A DNA stretch of 64,000 nt from Sphingosinicella sp. YJ22 (lineage in GTDB: Bacteria > Pseudomonadota > Alphaproteobacteria > Sphingomonadales > Sphingomonadaceae): the NCBI RefSeq assembly GCF_011320075.1, contig NZ_JAANPA010000001.1, forward strand, positions 62,001 through 126,000. Reading direction: 5' to 3'. Positions 1 through 8,958 of the stretch are shown piece by piece. The notes beneath the pieces were generated by a model. It saw nothing but the letters and a program-made list of their open reading frames with translations. It made no database searches and had not been told where the DNA came from. Position 1 is the stretch's first letter; the number at the start of each line of letters is the position of its first letter. The translations under genes were made by a program, and so were the position numbers.

Positions 1-95
1 GGATGCGCGACATCGATGCCCGCATGCAGGCGATCGAGACCCATGTGACCAGCTCGAACGTGATGCTGGCCAAGGAAATTGACGAGCTGCGCTGA
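1..95 (+). CDS. pspC: PspC-like envelope stress protein, C-terminal end only (partial)
   Basis: Only the last 30 codons lie in the window, ending at a TGA at 93-95. The tail reads AIETHVTSSN followed by a charged segment ending in ELR. This resembles the end of PspC, the inner-membrane sensor of the phage-shock response, whose E. coli version carries a Glu-x-Tyr-Val-Thr-Ser motif near its C-terminus. An in-frame ATG at position 3 is probably internal to a longer gene. The next gene follows after 29 bases on the same strand, so the two may form one operon. The match rests on a short motif and the body of the protein is not visible, so this is a moderate call. Confidence 0.55.
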   Translation, partial: MRDIDARMQAIETHVTSSNVMLAKEIDELR

Positions 96-124
96 CGCCG
101 CGGTAGAAGCAGGGAGGCAGGACG

Positions 125-349
125 ATGGTCGAGAGCATGGCGCCGGCGGTCTTCATGGCGGGGTTCGGGTTCGCCGCGGTCGCAGCGACTTTGATGGTGA
201 CGTTGCGGATGTGGCAGGGCTGGCTCGACCTCAAGCGCGCCGAGCTCGACCGCCGCGCGCCGCCCCAGGGCGAGGAGCGCGTCGAGATCGCCGAGCTCCG
301 CGCCCGGGTGAAGCAGCTTGAGGCCATCGCCGCCTGCGTCGATCTCTAA
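125..349 (+). CDS. small single-pass membrane protein, unknown
   Basis: The 74-residue product has a hydrophobic segment at about residues 6-27, probably one transmembrane helix. A charged, heptad-like region at about residues 36-68 could form a short coiled coil. The start ATG is preceded by a good ribosome site (AGGGAGG, 7-8 bases upstream). The gene follows the PspC-like end closely on the same strand. Its build of one helix plus a cytoplasmic coiled coil is like PspB, but I see no diagnostic PspB motif, so a role in envelope stress is inference from position only. Confidence 0.6.
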   Translation: MVESMAPAVFMAGFGFAAVAATLMVTLRMWQGWLDLKRAELDRRAPPQGEERVEIAELRARVKQLEAIAACVDL

Positions 350-355
350 CGAACT

Positions 356-466
356 CCCCTCCCGCTCGCGGGAGGGGCCGGGGGTGGGGAGGCCGGTGAA
401 CAGTCACAGCCCCCGGTGAAGCTTCCAGGTCACCCCATCCCCAACCCCTCCCGCACGCGGGAGGGG
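356..466. repeat. inverted pair of hairpin repeats between convergent genes
   Basis: Two hairpins of the form CCCCTCCCG-loop-CGGGAGGGG lie at 356-377 and 445-466. Inside each, a G-rich stretch (GGGGGTGGGG on the left, the complement of CCCCATCCCC on the right) faces the other, so the unit is repeated in inverted orientation around about 60 bases. The pair fills the gap between two convergent genes. The loops differ while the stems are kept. It looks like a REP-type dispersed element. Confidence 0.65.
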
Positions 467-470
467 TTTT
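445..470 (+). terminator. probable rho-independent terminator
   Basis: A 9-bp GC-rich stem (445-453 with 458-466) with a four-base loop is followed directly by TTTT at 467-470. It lies downstream of the small membrane protein gene and is also the right half of the inverted hairpin pair, so the repeat may have been adopted as a terminator for plus-strand transcription. Confidence 0.5.
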
Positions 471-471
471 C

Positions 472-3382
<2,911 letters not shown>

Positions 3383-3389
3383 CCGCAAC

Positions 3390-4742
3390 ATGGCGCGCTA
3401 CGAATTCAGGCTGCCCGACATTGGCGAGGGCATTGCCGAGGCCGAGATCGTCGCCTGGCACGTCGCGATCGGCGACGAGGTCAAGGAAGACCAGCAGCTT
3501 GCCGACATGATGACCGACAAGGCGACAGTGGAGCTAGAGAGCCCCGTCTCCGGCCGCGTCGTCGAGCTAGCCGGCGAGGTCGGCGACCAGATCCCGATCG
3601 GCTCGACCCTGGTCGTGCTCGAGACCGCCGAGGGCGTCGCCGCGGCCGAGGCCCCGGCGGAAGAGATGCCGATGGGCGACGGCGCGACCGAGATCTCGCC
3701 GGAGCTGGCCGAGGCCGTGCCGAGTGCGGATGTCGAGCCGGAAGACCGCCGCACCACCGGCGAGCGCCGCACGGGCGCCGACGAACGCCGCGAGGAGGAT
3801 CGTGGTCAGGAAGACCGCCGCCAGGGCGAATGGCGCGCCGAGCCGCCCGCCAAGGCCGAGCCGAAAGCCGCTGAGGCCAAGGCGCCCGGGAAGGTTCAGG
3901 CCTCCCCCGCGGTGCGTGCCCGCGCCCGCGATCTCGGAATCGACCTTTCGCAGGTTCAGTTCTCCGGCGACCGCATCCGCCACGCCGATCTCGACGCCTA
4001 CCTCATGTACAATGGCGGCGGAGTCCGCTCGGGCGGCGCGCGCCGCCCGGCCAAGGATGAGGACGTCAAGGTCGTCGGCCTGCGCCGTCGCATCGCCGAG
4101 AACATGCAGGAGGCCAAGCGCCGCATCCCGCACTTCACTTATGTCGAGGAAGTGAACGTCACCGCGCTGGAGCAGACCCGCGCGATGATGAACCAGGACC
4201 GCGGCTCCAACCCGAAGCTCACCATGCTGCCCTTCCTGATCACCGCGATGTGTCGGACCCTTCCGGACTTCCCGATGATCAACGCCCGCTACGACGACGA
4301 CGCCAACGTCATCCATCGCTCCGGCGCCGTCCATATGGGCATGGCGACCCAGACCGACAGCGGCCTCTCGGTTGCAGTGATCCGCAACGCGGAAGGCCGC
4401 GACGTCTGGGGCCTCGCCGCAGAGATCGTGCGTCTGGCTGAAGCCACCCGCACCGGCAAGGCGACGCGCGAGGAATTGTCCGGCTCGACCATCACCATCT
4501 CGAGCCTCGGCCCGATGGGCGGCGTGGTCTCGACCCCGGTGATCAACCGGCCTGAGGTCGCGATCATCGCGGTCAACAAGGTCAAGGAGACTCCGATCGT
4601 CGAATCCGGCCAGATCAAGGTCGCCAAGATGATGAACCTGTCGATCAGCTGCGACCACCGCGTCGTCGACGGCTGGGACGCGGCGAGCTTCATGCAGGAG
4701 CTGAAGAAGATTCTGGAAGCGCCGCTTCGACTGTTGGCCTAG
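3390..4742 (+). CDS. bkdB: dihydrolipoamide acyltransferase E2 of the branched-chain complex
   Basis: This 450-residue E2 core transfers the acyl group from lipoyl-lysine to CoA. It has one N-terminal lipoyl domain (residues 1-80, lipoyl Lys44 in MTDKATVE). A peripheral-subunit-binding domain follows at about residues 170-206, and a C-terminal catalytic domain carries the HRVVDG motif at residues 423-428. ATG 3390 starts at the conserved lipoyl domain and lies 15 bases after GGAGG. The linker is odd: instead of the usual Ala/Pro-rich hinge, residues 119-152 are dominated by Arg, Glu, Asp and Gln before the Ala/Pro/Lys stretch resumes. It is the last gene of the bkd operon. The substrate class is inferred from the match to branched-chain rather than pyruvate complexes. 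Confidence 0.92.
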   Translation: MARYEFRLPDIGEGIAEAEIVAWHVAIGDEVKEDQQLADMMTDKATVELESPVSGRVVELAGEVGDQIPIGSTLVVLETAEGVAAAEAPAEEMPMGDGATEISPELAEAVPSADVEPEDRRTTGERRTGADERREEDRGQEDRRQGEWRAEPPAKAEPKAAEAKAPGKVQASPAVRARARDLGIDLSQVQFSGDRIRHADLDAYLMYNGGGVRSGGARRPAKDEDVKVVGLRRRIAENMQEAKRRIPHFTYVEEVNVTALEQTRAMMNQDRGSNPKLTMLPFLITAMCRTLPDFPMINARYDDDANVIHRSGAVHMGMATQTDSGLSVAVIRNAEGRDVWGLAAEIVRLAEATRTGKATREELSGSTITISSLGPMGGVVSTPVINRPEVAIIAVNKVKETPIVESGQIKVAKMMNLSISCDHRVVDGWDAASFMQELKKILEAPLRLLA

Positions 4743-4746
4743 GCTG

Positions 4747-4765
4747 CTCCTCCGAAAAGGAGGAG
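4747..4765 (+). promoter_or_regulatory. hairpin that can mask the ribosome site of the next gene
   Basis: CTCCTCC at 4747-4753 pairs perfectly with GGAGGAG at 4759-4765 around a GAAAA loop. The right arm is the Shine-Dalgarno sequence of the ATG at 4772, so folding would hide the ribosome site. A similar arrangement precedes the gene at 17757. It could be translation control or a thermosensor-like element, but it has not been shown to act. Confidence 0.4.
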
Positions 4766-4771
4766 GGGGTC

Positions 4772-5149
4772 ATGCGCAAGACGGTCCTGGCGCTTGTCGC
4801 CGCGAGCTTCGCCGGCGTCGCCGCCGCTCAGCCGCCGCGCGAGCTTCCGAGCGACGACGGCTATGGCAGCGAGCTTCCCGAAGGCGCCGCCAATCTCGAC
4901 TTCATCCTGGTCAACCGCACCGGCGAGACGATCACCGCGGTCAGCATCAGGCCTTCGGGCGAGGACTCGCCGTGGAGCGCCGACATCCTCGTCCAGCGCG
5001 TGGTGCCGTCGGGCGAGCGCGCCGCCGTCTCCTACACCCGCGACATCGAGCTGTGCCGCTGGGACGTCCGGGCCACCTACGCCAACGGCGACCGCCGCAC
5101 CTGGCCGTTGATCAACCTCTGCCGAACGGTGCGGGTCGAACTGAGATAG
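4772..5149 (+). CDS. exported protein of unknown function
   Basis: The 125-residue product starts with a clear Sec signal peptide, probably cleaved after GVAAAQ near residue 21. The mature part has the pattern FILVNRTG, then SPWSADIL, CRWDV and INLC. It looks like a small beta-rich secreted domain with two conserved cysteines that may pair. I have seen this pattern in unnamed proteobacterial exported proteins but know no function for it. The start ATG follows a very strong GGAGGAGGGGG site that can be folded into a hairpin. It lies 29 bases after bkdB and may be read from the same transcript. Confidence 0.7.
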   Translation: MRKTVLALVAASFAGVAAAQPPRELPSDDGYGSELPEGAANLDFILVNRTGETITAVSIRPSGEDSPWSADILVQRVVPSGERAAVSYTRDIELCRWDVRATYANGDRRTWPLINLCRTVRVELR

Positions 5150-5151
5150 TG

Positions 5152-5210
5152 CCTCCCCAAGCGCATGCGCTTGGGGAGGGGGACCATCCGCAAAGCGGAT
5201 GGTGGAGGGG
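5152..5210 (+). repeat. double-hairpin repeat, copy 1
   Basis: Hairpin A is a perfect 28-bp palindrome at 5152-5179, with outer arms CCTCCCC and GGGGAGG. Hairpin B is at 5183-5203 (ACCATCCGC, AAA, GCGGATGGT). GGAGGGG follows at its right end. The outer sequences are shared with the copies at 5581, 24235 and 24311, whereas the inner stem and loop bases differ. Confidence 0.8.
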
Positions 5211-5213
5211 TAG

Positions 5214-5567
5214 TTAGCCCGAACACGCCTCCACGATTCCGGCGATCGCCTCTGCCGGATCCGAAAGCACCGCTGCTGCAGGCACGCGCATGGTCCGAAG
5301 CCCGAGCTGCGCTACCTGCCAGTCGCGCCGCTCATCCCGCGTCGCGCGCTCGCCGCGATCATGCGCCTCGCCGTCCACCTCGATGACCAGCTTGGCGGCG
5401 GGACAGTAGAAATCGGCGATGAAGCCCAGGATCGGGTGCTGGCGCCGGAATTTGTAGCCGCCGGGTCGCTTCCGCAACTCCTCCCAGAGCAGGCCTTCCG
5501 GCAGGCTCATGGTCCGGCGCAGCTCACGGGCTTTGATGATCGTCGGATTACCGGTCCTTTTCATCAT
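5214..5567 (-). CDS. DUF559 (VSR-like endonuclease fold) protein
   Basis: The 117-residue product is a DUF559 protein, a family related to the very-short-patch-repair endonuclease fold. The family features visible are LWEELRKRPGGYKFRRQHP at about residues 27-46, the acidic core FIADFYCPAAKLVIEVDGEAHD at about 49-70 and RDERRDWQ near residue 77. The last region, GLRTMRVPAAAV near residue 89, matches the end of the fold. The Asp/Glu of the core would be the metal ligands if it is a nuclease. The gene stands alone between inverted double-hairpin repeats and points toward copy 1. Its start ATG lies only 13 bases from copy 2. A role in spreading or processing the repeats is a guess from position; a host DNA-repair role is the alternative. 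Confidence 0.8.
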   Translation of the reverse strand: MMKRTGNPTIIKARELRRTMSLPEGLLWEELRKRPGGYKFRRQHPILGFIADFYCPAAKLVIEVDGEAHDRGERATRDERRDWQVAQLGLRTMRVPAAAVLSDPAEAIAGIVEACSG

Positions 5568-5580
5568 CTTCCTCCCTTTT

Positions 5581-5635
5581 ACCCCTCCACCATCCTGCGG
5601 ATGGTCCCCCTCCCCATGCCGTCGGCATGGGGAGG
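5581..5635 (-). repeat. double-hairpin repeat, copy 2 (inverted)
   Basis: On the plus strand hairpin B comes first (5589-5605, ACCATCC and GGATGGT around TGC) and hairpin A second (5609-5635, arms CCTCCCCATGCC and GGCATGGGGAGG around GTC). Order and orientation are the reverse of copy 1, so hairpin A is on the outside of both copies. Confidence 0.8.
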
Positions 5636-5640
5636 AACTT

Positions 5641-6729
5641 CTAGAGCAACCGCAGCTGAGGCCCCTGGGGCGGCTCGAACAGGTCGGTGCGCAGGGGGCG
5701 CTTGTCCTTGGGAAAGCCGTGCTTCTTCGCGGCGATCTCGAAGCGGGTTCGGAGAAGCTCGGCCCAGGCGCCCTGGCCGCGCATTCGGCTGAACCAGTTG
5801 GGATCGTTGTCCTTGCCGCCGCGCATCGCCTGGATCGTCGCCATCACCTTGCGGGCGCGGTCGGGATAATGTTCGTCGAGCCAGGCGCGGAACAGCGGCG
5901 CGACTTCATGCGGCAGGCGCACCGGCAGGTAGAAAACCCCGCTCGCTCCGGCCTCGGCGGCGGCCTCGACGATGGCCTCGAGCTCATGGTCGGTGACCTG
6001 CGGCACCACCGGAGCGATCGCGACGGTGCACGGCACGCCCGCGTCGACCAGCTTGCGGACCGCCGCCAGCCGCTTGCGCGCCGCGGGGGCGCGGGGTTCC
6101 AGAGTCCGCGAGATGTCCGGACTCAGCGAGGTCACCGACAGCGCCACGTTCGCCATGCGCTGCTTCGCCATGGCTGAGATGATGTCGACGTCGCGAAGCA
6201 CCCGGTCCGACTTGGTGGTGATGGTGAAGGCGTGGCGAGTCTCTGCAAGCACTTCGAGCACCGACCGCGTGATCCGCCACTTGCCTTCGATCGGCTGATA
6301 GGGATCGGTGTTGGTTCCGAGCGCCATCGGCCGGCACACATAGCCGGGCTTGCCGAGCTCGTTGCGCAGAAGCGCCGCGGCGTTGGGCTTGGCGTAGAGC
6401 TTCGTCTCGAAATCGAGCCCCGGCGACAAATCGTGGAAGGCGTGGGTCGGCCGCGCGAAGCAATAGATGCAGCCATGCTCGCAGCCGCGATACGGGTTGA
6501 TCGAGCGGTCGAAGCCGATGTCGGGCGACTGGTTGCGTGCAATGATGGTGCGCGGGTGCTCGACCGTCACCGTCGTGCGCAGCGGCGGCGGCCCGCCGTC
6601 CAGCTCCTCGCGCGCGTCGAGCCAGTCGCCGTCGGCCTCGCGCGCGTTGAGGTTGAACCGCGTCGGCGTCCGGTTCTCCGGTGCGCCGCGGCCGGCGCGC
6701 AAGTCGGGGCGGGGGACATGGGCGGACAT
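5641..6729 (-). CDS. PA0069-family radical SAM protein (SplB-like)
   Basis: The 362-residue product is a radical S-adenosylmethionine protein with the cluster-binding motif GCEHGCIYC near residue 85, of the CxxxCxxC type. The surrounding text NPYRGCEHGC and GTNTDPYQPIE is typical of the PA0069 family, which is related to spore photoproduct lyase. The substrate is unknown. ATG 6729 begins a sequence rich in Pro and Arg; a much longer open frame continues upstream, but that part lies opposite the M28 peptidase gene and is not coding. No strong ribosome site is visible. It ends 5 bases from the repeat at 5581-5635. Confidence 0.85.
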   Translation of the reverse strand: MSAHVPRPDLRAGRGAPENRTPTRFNLNAREADGDWLDAREELDGGPPPLRTTVTVEHPRTIIARNQSPDIGFDRSINPYRGCEHGCIYCFARPTHAFHDLSPGLDFETKLYAKPNAAALLRNELGKPGYVCRPMALGTNTDPYQPIEGKWRITRSVLEVLAETRHAFTITTKSDRVLRDVDIISAMAKQRMANVALSVTSLSPDISRTLEPRAPAARKRLAAVRKLVDAGVPCTVAIAPVVPQVTDHELEAIVEAAAEAGASGVFYLPVRLPHEVAPLFRAWLDEHYPDRARKVMATIQAMRGGKDNDPNWFSRMRGQGAWAELLRTRFEIAAKKHGFPKDKRPLRTDLFEPPQGPQLRLL

Positions 6730-6837
6730 GCGGCCAGTGTACGATCGGAACAGAAGAAGAACAAGCGTTGAGATGTTGCCCCTCGGCGGTGTCGCTGCCA
6801 TGGGCAGGCGCGGGTGGGTGTGAGGAGTTTTTGTCCG

Positions 6838-8412
6838 ATGCGTTGCGCCTGGTTGCTTCCCCTCGCTCTCGCCGCCTGCGCGCCCACGGTGGCGCCGGTC
6901 CCAGCTCCGGCCCCGAGTGTCGCCGATCGCGCCGTGCGCTGGCACGGTCAGGTCTCGGTGCTGGCGAGCGATGCGATGGAGGGCCGCGCCGCCGGCACGC
7001 CCGGCCATGAGCGCGCCGCCGCCTATGTCGCCGACGAGATGCAGCGCCTCGGCCTCGGGCCTGCCGGCACCCAGGGCTATCTCCAGCCGATCGCCTTCAC
7101 CGAGCAGCGCACCGATTATGCCGCCTCGAGCCTGAGCCTGTCGGGCGCGCCGGTCACTCTGCCCGCCACCGCGATCGTCAGCCCGCGCTACGAGCTGCCG
7201 GCCAGCCTGGACGCGCCGCTCGTGTTCATCGGCTACGGCCTGCACATGCCGTCGGCCGGCCATGACGACCTCGCCGGGGTCGACCTCGCCGGCAAGATCG
7301 CGGTGTTCGTCAGCGGCGGCCCGGCCGAAGTCTCGGGCACGCTTAAGGCCCATGCCCGTGCCCAGCGTAACAGGTGGCTCGCCCAGCGGGGCGCGGTCGG
7401 CGCAATCTCGCTGACCACGCCGGGCCAGACCGAATCGCCGTGGGAGTCGGCGGTGCGCAACGCGACTCAGCCCGGCATGCTGTTCGCCGACTCGGGCATT
7501 CGCGACGAGCCGGCCTTCGCTGCGCTGAGCTGGAGCCCGGCCGAGGCCGAGCGGCTGTTCGCGGGCGCCCCGCGCACCTTCGCCCAGGTCGCGGCCGATG
7601 CCGACGCGTCGCGGCCGTTGCGCAGCTTCCCGATGGCGACTCGGCTCAGCGGCCGCCTCGCCGCGACCAGCCGCGCCGTCGCCTCGCCCAACGTCGTCGC
7701 GCGGCTTCCCGGCAGCGACCCGGCCCTGGCCGGCGAGCATGTCGTGATGACCGCCCACCTCGACGGCCTCGGAGTCGGCAATCCCGTCAACGGGGACAGG
7801 ATCTACAGTGGCGCGCTCGACAATGCGGCGGGCGTCGCCGCCCTTATCGACATCGCCGCCGAGCTGCGGCGGCAACGGCCCAGGCGTTCGATCCTGTTCG
7901 TGTTCGTCACCGCGGAGGAGCGGGGCCTGCTCGGCTCGCGCTATTTCGCACGGCGTCCGACCGTTGCGCGCGACTCCATCGTCGCCAACCTCAACTACGA
8001 CATGGCGCTGCCGCTGTTCCCGCTGCGCAGCGTGACGGTGCTCGGCGCCGAGGAAAGCAGCATCGGCGACGATGCCCGCGCGGTCGGCGAGACGATGGGC
8101 CTGCCGCTCGCGCCGGACCCGTTCCCGAACCGCAACTCGTTCATCCGCTCGGACCAGTACGGCTTCATCGAGCAGGGCATCCCGGCGGTCGCCTTCAAGT
8201 TCGGCTTCGCCGCCGGCACGCCCGAGGCGGAGCTGGAGCGCGCCTTCCGCGCCGTCCGCTACCACGCGCCGTCGGACGACATGTCGTCGCCGATCTTCCG
8301 CGACGACGAGATCCGCCTCCACGACTTCATCGCCGCGCTGGCGATGCGCGTCGCCAATGCGCCCGATCGGCCGCGCTGGAACCAGGGCAGCCCGTTCGGA
8401 TCGGCGCGCTAG
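6838..8412 (+). CDS. M28-family zinc metallopeptidase, lipoprotein
   Basis: This 524-residue M28 aminopeptidase-like enzyme begins with a lipoprotein signal (LALAAC), so it should act on peptides at the membrane in the periplasm. A PA-type insert domain covers about residues 110-220. The two-zinc site is complete: His307 in TAHLDG, Asp328 in GALDNAAG, Glu360/Glu361 in TAEERGLLGS, Asp388 in NLNYDM and His476 in RYHAPSDD. ATG 6838 was chosen because the signal peptide starts there and GAGGAG lies about 11 bases upstream; an in-frame GTG/ATG further up adds eight residues. It is divergent from the radical SAM gene. Confidence 0.9.
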   Translation: MRCAWLLPLALAACAPTVAPVPAPAPSVADRAVRWHGQVSVLASDAMEGRAAGTPGHERAAAYVADEMQRLGLGPAGTQGYLQPIAFTEQRTDYAASSLSLSGAPVTLPATAIVSPRYELPASLDAPLVFIGYGLHMPSAGHDDLAGVDLAGKIAVFVSGGPAEVSGTLKAHARAQRNRWLAQRGAVGAISLTTPGQTESPWESAVRNATQPGMLFADSGIRDEPAFAALSWSPAEAERLFAGAPRTFAQVAADADASRPLRSFPMATRLSGRLAATSRAVASPNVVARLPGSDPALAGEHVVMTAHLDGLGVGNPVNGDRIYSGALDNAAGVAALIDIAAELRRQRPRRSILFVFVTAEERGLLGSRYFARRPTVARDSIVANLNYDMALPLFPLRSVTVLGAEESSIGDDARAVGETMGLPLAPDPFPNRNSFIRSDQYGFIEQGIPAVAFKFGFAAGTPEAELERAFRAVRYHAPSDDMSSPIFRDDEIRLHDFIAALAMRVANAPDRPRWNQGSPFGSAR

Positions 8413-8487
8413 CCGAAGCTCCCGATTGGAGAAATCGGTCGCCTCGGGGGTTCCCTCAGCTTGATCGGCTGCGTGGAGGCTTCGGCC

Positions 8488-8949
8488 ATGAAGGGTTATG
8501 CGGTGTGCCTGGTCGTCGCGTTGGCGGCGTGCTCCGATCCTGGCGCGGCCAATGACGGCGGCAACGACGTGGCCAACGGATCGGTCGACGCCAATGGCGC
8601 CGAGCCGGCGGCGACCGCGGACAGCGAGGTCCCGTCCGAGGGGCGGCCGGACGGTGAAGCGCCGGCCGACAAGAACGGCACGAGCCGCAACGACAGCGCC
8701 GCGACCAACGCCTCGGCGCCCGCTGCGCCGAGGCCGCGCGCGCCGGACCGGTCCGGCGACCAGTGCCGCGCGAGCGACTATCAATATCTCGTCGGCCGTC
8801 ACCGCTCGACCATCCCGCCCAAGCCGGCCGGCGAGACGTGGCGGGTCACCTGCACGACCTGCCCGGTGACGATGGACTATAGCGAGCGGCGCCTGAACAT
8901 CTTCTTCAACGAGCAGACCGAGATCGTCGAGCAGGTCCGCTGCGGCTGA
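8488..8949 (+). CDS. peptidase inhibitor I78-type lipoprotein
   Basis: The 153-residue product has a lipoprotein signal ending LAAC near residue 14. A long low-complexity linker rich in Ala, Asp, Asn and Gly (about residues 16-85) leads to a C-terminal domain with the I78 inhibitor pattern: the segment beginning YLVGRH, then TCPVTMDYSERRLNIFF and VRCG at the end. Four cysteines are in the C-terminal domain. I78 proteins resemble potato inhibitor I and may restrain serine proteases. It follows the M28 peptidase on the same strand after 75 bases, and a shared role in cell-envelope proteolysis is inference. Confidence 0.72.
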   Translation: MKGYAVCLVVALAACSDPGAANDGGNDVANGSVDANGAEPAATADSEVPSEGRPDGEAPADKNGTSRNDSAATNASAPAAPRPRAPDRSGDQCRASDYQYLVGRHRSTIPPKPAGETWRVTCTTCPVTMDYSERRLNIFFNEQTEIVEQVRCG

Positions 8950-8958
8950 CGGGGAGGC

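Larger units (their letters stand above)
5152..5635. mobile_element. candidate composite element: DUF559 gene between inverted double-hairpin repeats
   Basis: A double-hairpin repeat at 5152-5210 and an inverted copy at 5581-5635 enclose one gene for a DUF559 protein. The unit starts 2 bases after the stop of one convergent neighbour and ends 5 bases before the stop of the other, so it exactly fills an intergenic gap. The same two repeats occur face to face without a gene at 24235-24370. That suggests a unit that exists with and without cargo. Movement is inference: I see no target-site duplication and no transposase. Confidence 0.45.

Noticed and set aside
6730-8802. Minus-strand open frame continuing upstream of the radical SAM gene to about 1050 codons
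   Set aside because: Everything above 6729 lies opposite the M28 peptidase and I78 genes, has no homology pattern, and is Arg/Ala-rich as expected from the antisense of a high-GC gene.
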